DNA of 64,000 bases, taken from NCBI GenBank assembly GCA_037367405.1, contig JAZKJV010010130.1:372001-436000 (forward strand), given 5' to 3'. The notes beneath the pieces were generated by a model. The model saw only the letters and a list, made by a program, of their open reading frames with translations, was not told the origin of the DNA and searched no databases. The DNA is from Ottelia alismoides (taxonomy: Eukaryota; Streptophyta; Magnoliopsida; Alismatales; Hydrocharitaceae). Below, piece by piece: positions 12,945 through 24,284 of this stretch. Numbering within the stretch: the first letter of the stretch is position 1; every line of letters starts with the position of its first letter. Position numbers and translations under genes: made by a program.

Positions 12945-15900
12945 TGAGGATTCACGGACATCCCTCTTTAATTAGTGTCAATTAAGCATTTACAAAAATG
13001 ATGTCTCATTTCGTTCTACATGGTTAATTAGAATCAGTCAAGAAATGATTAGATAAATATTTAATTCAATTAATTCGATTGATTTTATATTTGTTTTACT
13101 TGGAAAAGCCCAAAGGTCGAACTCGAGGAGACAAAGGAAAAACTTAGGTAAATGTCTATCAAATTTTGTGTGTAATTTTCAAGGCGGGAAATTTTTGGCA
13201 TTTTTAAAGCAATTTAGGAATGCAAATGAAATTGTAACTAATTTTAGGGACTAAAATGCAAGGTTCAATTAAACATAGTCCAAAAATTATAAAACTTAAC
13301 CGAGATGTGAATAATGACGAAATAGATACACTACATTATTTTTGGAATTTTCTGATGCAATATGAATATTTAATGAACTAATGAATGTAGAAAGTGAGAT
13401 TTTCAAAAATTAATTATAATAAATACTAAATCTACTTATTTTCATGAAATAAAATTATCCAAGATATATCACTAAATGATCTATCTCAAAAAAATCCTAA
13501 ACCCTAAAAATGTTGAATTCAATACCTATTAAAAATAAATTATATAGAAACAAAATTAATTTTATGGAGCAAAATATGCATGCAAATGAAATACTTTTGG
13601 GAACAATGTAAAGTACAATTAATTCTACAATTCAGAATTTTTGGAAATTTTTCGAGCAATGGTTAATTATCTATGTATTTTTTAATGTAAGTTGGGCAAA
13701 ATATGCAAATTTCCACAAGAATATAAATTATTAATTAACCATAGTGCAAAAAAATATCACAAGCATGCCATTATGTAAAGAATTAATTGTAGAAACAAAG
13801 TGAAATTTTCAAATAATAAAATAATGCAAGATGACGTTTAAAATATAAATGAAATATAAGGTTTGTTTGGAAATTACAAAAAAAAATTGTAGTTAAGGAC
13901 ATACTTGGAATTACCAATCCGTACAGAGTGTCTCTGCAAAATTTCCAAGGTGGTGGCATCGTAATTTGGTGATCCTATAGGGCACGTGCGAAACATGTGT
14001 ATGATCTAACGTAGGGGTTGTTCATGAGATGGGTCGAATCTCATGGGTTTTGGTGCAATTGTTCCCCCATAGGATGTGGTCCCTCACGTGCTCCCTCCAA
14101 CACATGCGCATCATGTGGGAGGGCTTCGGGCACAACTCCTAGCAGCATGGTAGCGAAAGTAGCTGGTGCAGACCGACGTCGTATCGACATGGAGCTATTG
14201 AGCTCTTGGAGAGAGATGCTTGGTGGTATGTTGAGGTAGCAAGCTCCTACAGGCGATGAAGTCGATGATGATGTGTTCTCATGTAAATTTTACAATAAGT
14301 TTTGAACATTATAAACTATTTATAGAAATGTTTATAAATTACAAAATGGTGTATGGGGTTTAGTGTATTTTACCGCCCACGTTCACGGAGACGAACAACG
14401 CCCTACGATCCATGTTGCTCCACTTAAAAAGATTGGATGATAGGGAAGATGCATCGCTTCACCGGTCTATCATGGCTATGATTAGATAAGGACCTCGATG
14501 TTAATCAAACGACTTTGAAGATCTATGGATGAACTCTAGATAACTTTGATGAGGCAATCTTTGATTTCGATTTCTTCCGCCCTCTAGCGTGCTCTTCTTC
14601 GATGACCTCGATCACAATATAGCACTCTTCCTTCTTCACAGGATTGGGAGGAGATCGAGGTACTCTCTGCTATTCCATATGGATCCTCTATGTGTTCAAC
14701 CTACACCAAAAGCTTCTTCTTCGTGTAGTGAGTCGCCACAACCAAGAAATGTGGTCGAAGAACCAAGGGGGTGGAAGGGAAATGAAACTCCGGTGAGGGA
14801 TGGTGGAGGGAGCTCGATTCCTAGATCCATGATGGATCTTGATTGTGCAATGATTAGAATCGATGGAGAAAATGTAGGGGTTCGAGGATGAGATTAAAAT
14901 CGAGTGGATTATGTACGAGAAATGTACGAATTTTAACTTGGATCTCTATCTCTAGATCAAAACGGGATTCTTGATTCATTCTAGAATACTAGCTACTATG
15001 TAAAATTAAATACATGAAAAGCCAATAGAAACTAAAATATACCTAATAAAGATGGAAAAAGGACCTCGACAAATTCCGAAGACATTGGAGGTTAAACATA
15101 CTGGAGGTGCTCTGACGGTTGTTGTGGAGCCACCTCCTACTCCTCCCTCCACGCCGCAAATCGGCAGGGCGAGCCTCGTGTCTCTAGTTCACTCCTTTAG
15201 GCACAATCATAGGGGTTAGGGCTGAGCATAAAGGGATCAAACCAAAAATGAAGAAGGTGAAGGAGCTTTAATAGAAGTGGTGGTCGGTTTGATTGGTCAC
15301 GGGCTGGGCAGAGATGGAGTGGTTGTACGGGTGATCTAGAGGCATGGTAGCATGGTGTGATGGAGGAAGGTGAACAATGCATTATTGGCAAAGGAATCGA
15401 GGCTCCTCAAGCCTTGGTTCATTTCCAAAAATTTAGAGAAGGAAGGGGGTGCCTAGTCAGACAGGTCGGGCAGAGGTGAAAGTACAGTTGACCTGGGGTC
15501 AACGTTAGGAGCATCGTGGTTGGTCCACGTGGACCAACCAGGAGAAAGAGAATTTAAAATACCTTGTAAATTTAATTAAAAATATAAGATGAATTAATTA
15601 ATTTTTTATTATAAATGAAAAATGTTTATAACTTTACGTATTATTTTTTACATATTTTTAGCTATTTTGTGAGGTTTTTTATTATAAGTTATCATTTACA
15701 TGTATATTAATCGGTTAGCATACATGTGTATGGGTTTTTAACTTTTTAATTTGTTTTGTATATTTTATTAATATTTACAAGTATTTTATATATTACTAAT
15801 TTATTTAATAACATATACTGGTATTTTTGTTATATTTTCATGAGTTTATTTGTACACTTAATTAATTATACACATTATTCTCATCGATACATATAGGTAT

Positions 15901-16362
15901 ATTTTACATATGTATTTAAATGCATTATTTATTTTATTTCTATTTTTATTTTAATTATATTCATTTATTTTAATTATGGATAAATATTTCAAGTGAAATC
16001 CATAATCTTATAACAATATAAGAAATTGAAAAATATAAAGAACAAATATATTGAAAATAATATACATGCATATTGCACTATGAGTTTCCAAAACCTATAT
16101 TTGGCATCTTAGATCAAATTTGAAAGAAACCACCTTACTTAAATAGCATATTAAAACCTAGATTTTGGTCTATTTTGATATTGTTTGGAGAAGATAAAGG
16201 TTTGTGTAGTTTTTATTTTGGCTTTTTATTTTGTCTCTGGAGCACACTATGCATTATTTTTCTGTAAAATTAATTTTGTACATTTCTTTTTATCTTTCCA
16301 ACAATATTCATGTTGAGGGTTTATTCTTTGAGTGTAAAATTAATAAAATAAAAATGTGTCCT
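12945..16362 (-). repeat. Array unit 4, complete, next to element A
   Basis: LTR-A part 12945-14275 and family-C part 14276-16362. It has an extra ga near 14213 and a short duplication ggcatggtagcatggtg near 15342. The palindrome is intact (15518-15539). It shares the altered TATA-like string with unit 3. Its right end, ending in gtcct at 16358-16362, is the left target-site flank of element A. Confidence 0.9.
16358..16362. other. Target site duplication of element A, left copy
   Basis: gtcct directly abuts the left LTR end tgaggattcac; the right copy is gtccc at 28773-28777. Four of five bases match. Confidence 0.7.
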
Positions 16363-19300
16363 TGAGGATTCACGGACATCCCTCTTTAATTAGTGTGAAT
16401 TAAGCATTTACAATAATGATGTCTCATTTCGTTCTACGTGGTTAATCAGAATCAATCAAGAAATGATTACTTAAATATTTAATTCAATTAATTCGACTGA
16501 TTTTGTATTTGTTTTACTTGGAAAAGTCCAAAGGTCGAACTCGAGGAGACAGAGGAAAAACTTAGGTAAATTTCTATCAAATTTTGTGTGCAATTTTCAA
16601 GGCGGGAAATATTTGGCATTTTTAAAGCAATTTAGGAATGCAAATGAAAATGTAGCTGATTTTAGGGACTAAAATGCGAGGTTCAATTAAACAAAGTCCA
16701 AAAAATATAAAACCTAACCGAGATGTGAATAATAACGAAATAGATACACTACATTATTTTTGGAATTTTCTGATGCAATATGAATATTTAATGAAGTAAT
16801 GAATGCAAAAATTGAGATTTTCAAAAATTAATTATAATAAATACTAAATCTACTTATTTTCATGAAATAAAATTATCCAAGATATATCACTAAATGATCT
16901 ATCTCACAAAAATCCTAAACCCTAAAAATTTTGAATTCAAAACCAATTAAAAATTAATTATATATAAACAAAATTATTTTTATGGAGCAAAAAATGCATG
17001 CAAATGAAATACTTTTTGGGAACAATGTAAAGTACAATTAATACTACAATTCACAATTTTTGGAAATTTTGGGAGCAATGGTTAATTATCTATGTATTTT
17101 TTAATGTAAGTTGGGCAAAATATGCAAATTTCCACAAGAATATAAATTATTAAATAACCATAGTGCAAAAAATATCACAAGCATGCCATTATGTAAAGAA
17201 TTAATTGTATAAACAAAGTGCAATTTTCAAATAATAAAATAACGCAAGATGACGTTTAAAATGTAAATGAAATAGAAGGTTTGTTTACAAATTACAAAAA
17301 AAAGAATTGTAGTTAAGGACATACTTGGAATTACCAATCCGTAAAGAGTGTCTCTGCAAAATTTCCAAGGTGGTGGCATCGTAATTTGGTGATCCTACAG
17401 GGCACATGCGAAACATGTGTATGATCTAACGCAGGGGTTGTTCATGAGATGGGTCGAATCTCATGGGTTTTGGTGCAATTGTTCCCCCACAGGATGTGGT
17501 TCCTCACGTGCTCCCTCCCACACATGCGCATCATGTGGGAGGGCTTCGGGCACAACTCCTAGCAGCATGGTAGCGAAAGTAGCTGGTGCAGACCGACGTC
17601 GTATCGAGATGGAGCCAGTGAGCTCTTGGAGAGATGCTTGGTGGTATATTGAGGTAGCAAGCTCCTACAGGCGATGAAGTCGATGACGATGGGGTGGAGA
17701 TCGGCGCATGATTGGCTGGTCGATGGGCATCGCTCGTGAGCAGAGCTGATGCTTGGAGCTTGAGATCGGAGTCGGTAGTGCAAGGTGTCTTGTCGAGGAA
17801 AAATAGGCCATCAACAAAAAGGTGAAATGAATCTCCGGTAGGTAGAGAATGGGCCTGACATCGATGCGGTTGAGTCGAGCACGAATATGGGTTGAAGAAA
17901 AAGGGTGGCGATGTAAGGTTGTGGGGGTACGGTGGATGAGTGGGTGGTTGCTCAACGGTCAAGATAGGAGCAGGCCAAGTCACTTTGAAGGCGGACTGCA
18001 ATGAGGGCTCTACCCTCGGACCTCCTCGGTGTTTAGGATGAAGGGCATTGTCACTGCCCTCCTCATTTTTTGGCTCAATCGTCGGATGCTTGTACGTGAG
18101 TGTAATGAATGTCTTTTTATAGCAGAGGGTGGCATCCATGGATGAAAGTAGTGTGAAAAGGTGGGGATCTAATAGGGGAAGGGATTTGACAAGGTGATGG
18201 AGGAGATCAAGGTGAGTAAGAGGAAGGTGGTTGTCCTAATTGGGAAGCAGGCAGCAATGATCGAGATCTACGGAGGAGATCGTGGAGGAGGGCAGGTGGC
18301 GTTGAACAAATCAGGAAAATGGGAAGGAAGATGGACGGCACGTGTTGGGCACGTGCGATTGAGGTACATGCGCATCATGTGTGTGGTTTATTATTTATTT
18401 ATTTTTTAATAAAATGAAAGTAATAAAAAACTCAAAGAAAATTTGGAAAAATAGAAATATATATCAGAAATAAATATCAAATTACCTCAGATCGAAAAGT
18501 TTTCTTCACAAATGTTGCTCGTCTCGACGAGATCTACAATTTTCATAAAGAGACGAAACCAAAATAGGTCATCTGCACAAAGTTATTTTCTTGGGGTACT
18601 CTTTGTACATAGAATAGCTCGAATTTTTATTTTGTATTTTTTAGTCATTTTAAATTAGATAAAAATAAGGAAAAAATGAAAAAAAATGATAAATATTTAC
18701 AATTAATATATTTTTTGGATTTTTATTAATTAGGAAAATGAAGAAATAAAACAAAATATGAAAAAGAGTACTTTTATACAAATTGTTAGTGAACACTCAG
18801 ACCCAGTTAGTTTCTTTGATTTCAAGCTCGTTTTAGATTCGGGTTTTTATGTATTTTAATAAAAGTTTTATCAAAAATAATAAATAAAATAAATAAAATA
18901 AAATGAGTTAATTATTTACATAAAATAATAGCTCGAATACCACTAAAATACACAATGTACAAAAGAAGCCCAAAAATCAACTTTCATATATGAGCTCTAA
19001 TTCACTTGAAATTGGTCTTATTTTGATGGTAATTGAATGTACATTGATTCAAAAGTGAGTAGGATTAAATTCGGCATTTTATGAAAAAGATATTAAAGTT
19101 TTAGACTGACATATCTGAAATTAGAGTTTGGGTTTATTTTTCAGTTACTTCACTTAGTGTTTTTTTTATTTTTATTCTGGTTAGTAATATGTATATAATG
19201 GAGGTGGTTTCAGGTCATTTGGAGTTAGCATGAATTAGTTAAAAATTGTAGAATTTATACTATTTTACAAGTTAATTGGGCTAAGATTTTTGGCTTCTTT

Positions 19301-19442
19301 TTTATGCAATCATGAGTGACAAAATGCAATTTTTATTTACATATGCATGAATGCTATGCGATATAGGTGAATAAATGCAGATAAATTTTGGGGATCTGAG
19401 CTTAATTATTATCTTTTAGAGTGATGAATCTGAGAATCATCA
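16363..19442 (-). repeat. Element A 3' LTR, also the right end of the tandem array
   Basis: It matches 25694-28772 along its whole length. Its left 1331 bp (16363-17693) is the part amplified in the array; 17694-19442 exists only here and in the other LTR. A minus-strand TATA-like box lies at 18113-18122 (ctataaaaag on the sense strand). Upstream of it are two CACGTG cores at 18339-18344 and 18350-18355. Open frames of up to about 200 codons inside it look like chance antisense or R/U5 frames. Confidence 0.92.
18113..18122 (-). promoter_or_regulatory. TATA box of the element A LTR (3' copy)
   Basis: Sense-strand ctataaaaag. The same text is at 27484-27493 in the 5' LTR, within otherwise diverged surroundings, which supports it as the core promoter. 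Transcription would start about 30 bp further left. Confidence 0.55.
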
Positions 19443-19457
19443 CCCCCTATACTTAAA
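19443..19457 (-). other. Polypurine tract of element A
   Basis: On the sense strand the text is ggtttaagtataggggg directly followed by the LTR start TGATGATTC. A run of purines touching the LTR TG is the plus-strand primer of LTR elements. A similar tract is found at the same place in element D. Confidence 0.75.
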
Positions 19458-22260
19458 CCATGCTCGTCCCTGAGCATCCAAGAAATGCAATGACGTGAAA
19501 TGAGATCGGGTTCCATACCAAGATCTTGAGCAGAAGGTGAAAATGGAGCTACACTAGATCTTTGGATTATTAGATTGGTGCAACTCATGTGAGATATAGG
19601 GTTTTAAAATCAACATCCTTCAAGTTCTACACATCATTATCACGGTTTCGACTCAGAAGTCATCTTAGATCAATCCTCTTCTGAAAGCATCCCCCATGAA
19701 CATTGAACATTTGACTCATGTGTGTGAAATTTTTTGGCTCATCCCATCAAGAATGTTATACTATCTTGCCAACCTCTCCTTCAATAACTCGTACTCGGGG
19801 AGTTAGGTATTTCCTTCTAAGGTTTGTCACGTTGTGTTCTCAATCAAAGAGGGGGAGAAATCAGAAGATGGGGAAAAGAACTGGAGGGTGAACATTGTAG
19901 TCACCTCTCCTTGTGAAGCCAGACAGTTTAGCCAAGTCTCCACTAAGATCTGCAGATTTTCTTGAAGCTTGGACCTTTTTGGTCGAATATTTATTTGGTA
20001 GTTGGCTTCTTTATGTTTGGATTTTCAGGAGATCTGTGTATATCTTGTTGTGCCCCAACAGATGAGAAATCTTTTTATCCGTACATGATTTGGGGTCTTA
20101 GAAAAAATTGTGACAGTTGTCCATCCCTTTTCTGAATCTTTATTTCAACTCGTACTCCAGTCTTTCGTTGCCCTTGCTACCATAAAAGAAACTCACACAG
20201 TCTTCCAAAACCTCGTCTGAGTTGAGCTAAGTGCATAGTGCGAGAATACAAATTAATTACCTATTACATAGTCATACCCAGAATGAGAGGACCAAGTTAG
20301 ACACTAAGAGTCAAAATCTTGCAGTATAACTCAAAGAAATAATCGAAGACCTGAAGCTTCTAAACTCACATTTCTCAGTGAAGTTCCTCTTAAAATAAGA
20401 TTGATTACAGACATGTCTAGACCGCTCTCTGTTCTTTTTCTTTACTGGGTTCAGAACCCAATGGCTTTTCACAAATGCATGAAATGCTAGACGAAGTGCA
20501 TATGCATGAAATGCAAACACCTTTTTTTTGAATTTTGAGACTTCTTTCTTTTTTTGAGATATTGTTTTAATGGACGTTTGTTTGTTATTTTTGTATGCAA
20601 AAATGAATTAGAAGCCATTTTTTTCAAAATTTTGGTTGCATACGCAATCAACCACATACCGTGTTAGTTGCAAAACTCTCTATTTTTTTGTGTGTTTTAT
20701 TGTTCGGTTTTACAAGTTAGTTACACATATTGTAAATACATATTTACTTAGGTGAACGTATGATCTATGCGTAAAATATATACACAATATATGCAAACAC
20801 ACCCCTATACTTAGCGGGTGCTATGTTCTCAAAGCACAAGAAGCACAGAGAAGACAAAGCCCGAGCTAAGCGTGAGAAAGTAAAAAAATGAAAAAGAAAA
20901 ATACAGATTGGCATGCCCGCCTGTACTTAGGCTGAGAACAGTGTAAGTATAGAAGAAGGGCAAAAATTGAGGCGGACGACGGAATGAGGAGAGTATACAC
21001 AAATGGCATCGGTGCCCCTATATGTTATAGTCAACCTAAGTATGGATGAAAGCTGGGTGTCCGATGAGAAGGAGTGGATTGGGATTAGTGGTAAATACAT
21101 ATGGCATCGTTCCCCCCTATACTTAGACCTTGGCCTACGTAGAGGAAGAAGATGTACTAGGGAACCGATAGGGTCGAGTGGGGGAGGTTTTTCGATGATT
21201 AGGGAGGCTTTTGGCAGATCTTTTTGTGAGCATGTGGTGAGAGGTCATAATGATTGAAAGAAGATGAAGCATACGAGATCCAATTATCATTAGTGTCATC
21301 CTCAGAAGAATCGTGTTGTATAATTTTTGTATAGGAAGATGAAACATTTGAATCAGATGATTCCTGACCGTCATCGAAGTTGTCCTCAAAAGAATAATAC
21401 TTGAAGATGGAGGTACTCCGGATATTCTTGTTCTTAAGATGCTTTATCAAGTAGTACCTAGTCTTGTTATCAATTGCCTCATCCTCGGATGATTAATACT
21501 CTGAAGAACCCATCTCAGTATGGTCATAAGATATTATTCCAGTATATTTAATGAGACCAGGAGAGTCGGCTCTGGAGGAATAGTAGTGAGAGGCAGGAGT
21601 TGTCCAACAATAGTCAATATTCGACTGCTTTCTTAGATAGGGAATCAAGGTTACTGAACTAAGCTCATTCACAAAGATCAACTTATCCGAACCTGATGAG
21701 AAATCATTAGCAGATTCCTCTTCCGGCATGTCAAAGGTGATCTTCTTAGTCTGTTTACCAAATAATTGATAAGATGAAGGAGCAGCCTAAATGGGTATTT
21801 TCGCATGTGTTGTCTGTGAAGGTGTAGGTCCTTGGAGTGAGGTGCTGACAATCGGGTCTTCTAATGAATAACCATTGAAATATTCTTCCTGTGTCAGCAG
21901 ACATCCCCCATAATTGTTCTCAATTGACTTGACTTTTTCTCATTCCTCTATTGGATCGATTTTATCAAGGCGGTTAGAGGAGTTCTTGTCCAACTTAGGG
22001 TAATCCCATGCTGGTGTTTCTTCATCACCATATAAAAAGTCTTACATCAGGCAATCTTCCATAGGATTTGTCATATTAGTTGTAGCGGTGAAAGCAACAT
22101 GGAATTGAAGGATGAGATGAATCTCTGAATCAATAGTCTGCTCAACAGCCATTATCCCTATTGTAGCAGCGGGGTAGCGCTCATCTACCACTTGACAGTT
22201 ACGGCTGTTATTGGCTTTGTGGGTTACCTTATATCGTGTTTCCTCAAAGACTGATTGATC
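19458..22260 (-). other. Element A 3' region without recognisable pol
   Basis: Where an autonomous Athila element would carry RT, RNase H and integrase, this stretch has none of their motifs in either strand. Minus-strand open frames at 21199-21450 and 21493-21729 are serine- and acid-rich and unlike any domain I know. A long minus-strand reading with several stops continues from 21730 towards the protease-like remnant. The PPT-like modules lie inside it. Confidence 0.5.
20795..21130 (-). repeat. Four PPT-like modules in the 3' UTR of element A
   Basis: Diverged repeats about 100 bp apart each carry a C-run plus ctatacttag-type core on the plus strand (sense: ctaagtataggggg). Cores are at about 20805 (ctatac), 20921 (ctgtac), 21018 (ctatat) and 21117 (ctatac). 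They resemble the real PPT at 19443. The first can pair caccc with gggtg around the core (20800-20820). Confidence 0.6.
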
Positions 22261-22263
22261 TTG

Positions 22264-22854
22264 AAGTGCTCACAATGCTGTGAAGTGGATTTCTTGGGGC
22301 TTGCATTTAATAGATGCCTTAGCCAAGGGTAAGAACGACTTTCTAAGAATAATTGAATACTGGGTGAATTCTCTTCGATGCTCAATAACAACGATCGTGA
22401 AGTCCACCTTGAGCGGAGCACATTGGAATATAATGACGACAAAAAATTTTCCTAACGACAATTTTATAGATCGATCAGCCAGTTGAACGATCTCTCTTGA
22501 TTTCCTTATTGGTCCGAGTTTGAGATTGTCAAATATTGATGTTGAGAGGATATTGATTGGTGAAACATAATCTATTCATGCATCGGTAAATGTTGTATCT
22601 CTGATTCCACAATCAAATCAAGGCAACCACATCACTCTGTAGCTCTTGGTCTTTCTCTTCATCTCCAAGGAGATGGCCATTGACAAAATGTGTCTTTCAG
22701 TCCTTATTCTCTTCTTACGGGACTTTTTCAGCATTAAATTACTCTTTATAAATCTTTCCAGTTTGGGGAAGTGTTCAATGGCCTGATTTAAGGGAAGTTC
22801 TAAAATAACTCTTTCATCTAGTGCTTCCCTCAGAGTAGGATCCAAAATTTTCAA
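22264..22854 (-). pseudogene. Retroviral-type aspartic protease remnant (element A)
   Basis: Reading right to left, 22854-22618 gives a 78-codon frame resembling the lysine-rich stretch that precedes the protease in Athila polyproteins. After stops, 22600-22270 gives text aligned with the protease core: an INILSTSIFDNL segment in place of the usual NLLPxSxY loop, then QLADRSIK, and later IILRKSFLPLAKASI where the family has ILGRPFLATA. The catalytic Asp-Ser/Thr-Gly triad is degraded: Asp is at 22570-22572 but is followed by Tyr and Val. Stops and this change make it inactive. Identification rests on motif recall, not a search. Confidence 0.6.
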
Positions 22855-22884
22855 ATCTTCTTAACTTTTAATTTTTATGTTTTT

Positions 22885-23247
22885 TTATATTTTTTCAATT
22901 TTTTCAGTGTTTTTTAATTTTTCATTTTTTAGACTTTTGGTGGGGTGTGTATATGTAGTGTTTTCCACAATAGATGAGGAGCTTAGATGTGTGGGGTCGA
23001 AGTAATCCCTAAGGGAATAGTATGCAGAGGTGTAACTATCAAAGTCCTCACTATGGCATATGGGTTTCTGAGTTTTCTCTAGAATTTCAACTTTAGATCC
23101 AATAATTTTATCTTCCACTTCCGTACCCGAGCTACGATAAAATGAAATTAGTAGGTCAGTGAAATTTCTAAATTTATCCTCAACTAATTCATATCTCTTA
23201 ATTATCTTAGAAATATCATCCTCCAAAAACTTTTCATGATCAATCAT
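22885..23247 (-). pseudogene. Charged gag-region frame of element A
   Basis: A 120-codon minus-strand frame, rich in Lys, Glu and Asp in its first half and with a lysine-rich tail (residues about 100-120). It lies directly upstream of the protease remnant, where the end of gag is expected. I see neither a zinc knuckle nor the gag core found in element D. It may be what remains of a divergent gag or an unrelated captured stretch. Confidence 0.35.
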
Positions 23248-24284
23248 AAGAGCAGTCTGTGTGGGTTCCTGAGTGTTTTCTCATTTTTCAACTTGGGATC
23301 CAATCATTTAATCCTCCATTTTCTTGTATGAGCTGGGAGTAGATGCTCTCAAAATATCCAGAATATGTCTTCATTTGCTATCCTCTGATATTTTCTTTTG
23401 AAAAATCATGGAATGAGTCTTCTCAGTTGGCGAGAACCGATAGGTCTCATACTCAACATGCTGTGACTCAGGCATGTACAGTTGGTTTGAGAAGAGCATG
23501 TTTTTGTGATAGTTGATCAGTCCCTCAAATAATGAAGCCATAATACAAGGTTCACATGTGTTTATATCATTAGTCCAGTTTGTTGTATGAGTGTCCTGTC
23601 CAAAGGAATGGTTTGCAGGATTGTCATAGAGAGTATGATCATTTTGGTCAATCCAGAAAAGAAGATCGGGATGTGTGGGCCACTCTATTTGGTTTGATCA
23701 GTCCATTGCGTTATTCCCTACGGACCAGTCTAGATATGTATCTGAGAATTGTCGACCTATTCCAACATAATGACGAGGAGAGAATGTAGTTTGCTGGAAT
23801 TGTTGTCTTGGTCGATCATTGGTCTCAAAAGTGGCTGAATCTTCAAATGGTTTGGCGATAACTCGAGAATATGATGGGTTGGCCTGGGATGAAGTCTAAT
23901 AATGTGTAGAACAGGGCTGGGAGGCTGGGAAATATGAAGAAGGAGAGAATTCGATCAGATGATCAGAGTAACATGGATTGGATCTTATATAGTAGGCTGG
24001 ATTCATCCGAGAGTCAGAGTCTCCCACAAATATAGGAGGGTGTATAGCAGAAGGGGGTTTTGAGGATTTGGGTCTGACCGAGTTGAATTCATTTTCAAAG
24101 TACATATCTGGTGGGTACTCAGAATAATGTCCCCAATTTTCAAAGGAGGTTGATGAATTGACATAATGGATCTTAATTGCACAAGATACTCACAAGAAGA
24201 AACCCGAATTTTTAAATTAAGGAGGGAGAGTGATGGCACAAAGTGTGCATTTTTTGATTTGATATTCGAACTCGGTTTATGCAC
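23248..24284 (-). pseudogene. Putative gag-start region of element A, degraded
   Basis: Two overlapping minus-strand frames (24003-24284 and 23896-24105), followed by further readable text with stops down to 23250, are rich in Ser, Pro, Asn and Tyr. They begin at the position equivalent to the gag start of element D, just after shared leader sequence. The canonical Athila gag core is not seen, so the assignment is by position only. Confidence 0.3.

Larger units (their letters stand above)
1..17693. repeat. Tandem array of 3.4-kb chimeric LTR-derived units
   Basis: The same 3.4-kb text recurs head to tail. The landmark tgaggattcac stands at 2732, 6143, 9550, 12945 and 16363, giving periods of 3411, 3407, 3395 and 3418. 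A second landmark, the point where LTR sequence gives way to ttcacatg or ttcgcatg, stands at 653, 4066, 7474, 10881 and 14276. Each unit therefore has about 1.33 kb that matches the left end of the element A LTR (16363-17693) and about 2.08 kb that is absent from that LTR and looks like a second, Athila-like LTR. Units differ by scattered substitutions and small indels only. In the last copy the element A LTR does not switch at the junction but continues to 19442. The array enters from beyond position 1, so its true copy number is unknown. No protein-coding function is seen. Confidence 0.95.

Noticed and set aside
1..17693. The array read as a row of solo LTRs
   Set aside because: The C part does not end in CA beside the next tgagg, no 5-bp duplications separate units, and one side of each A part lacks an LTR end.
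17531..18139. A 202-codon minus-strand open frame, the longest in the window
   Set aside because: It lies inside the element A LTR and its ATG is upstream of the LTR TATA box. It has no known domain, low-complexity composition, and the other LTR does not keep it intact. Likely chance.
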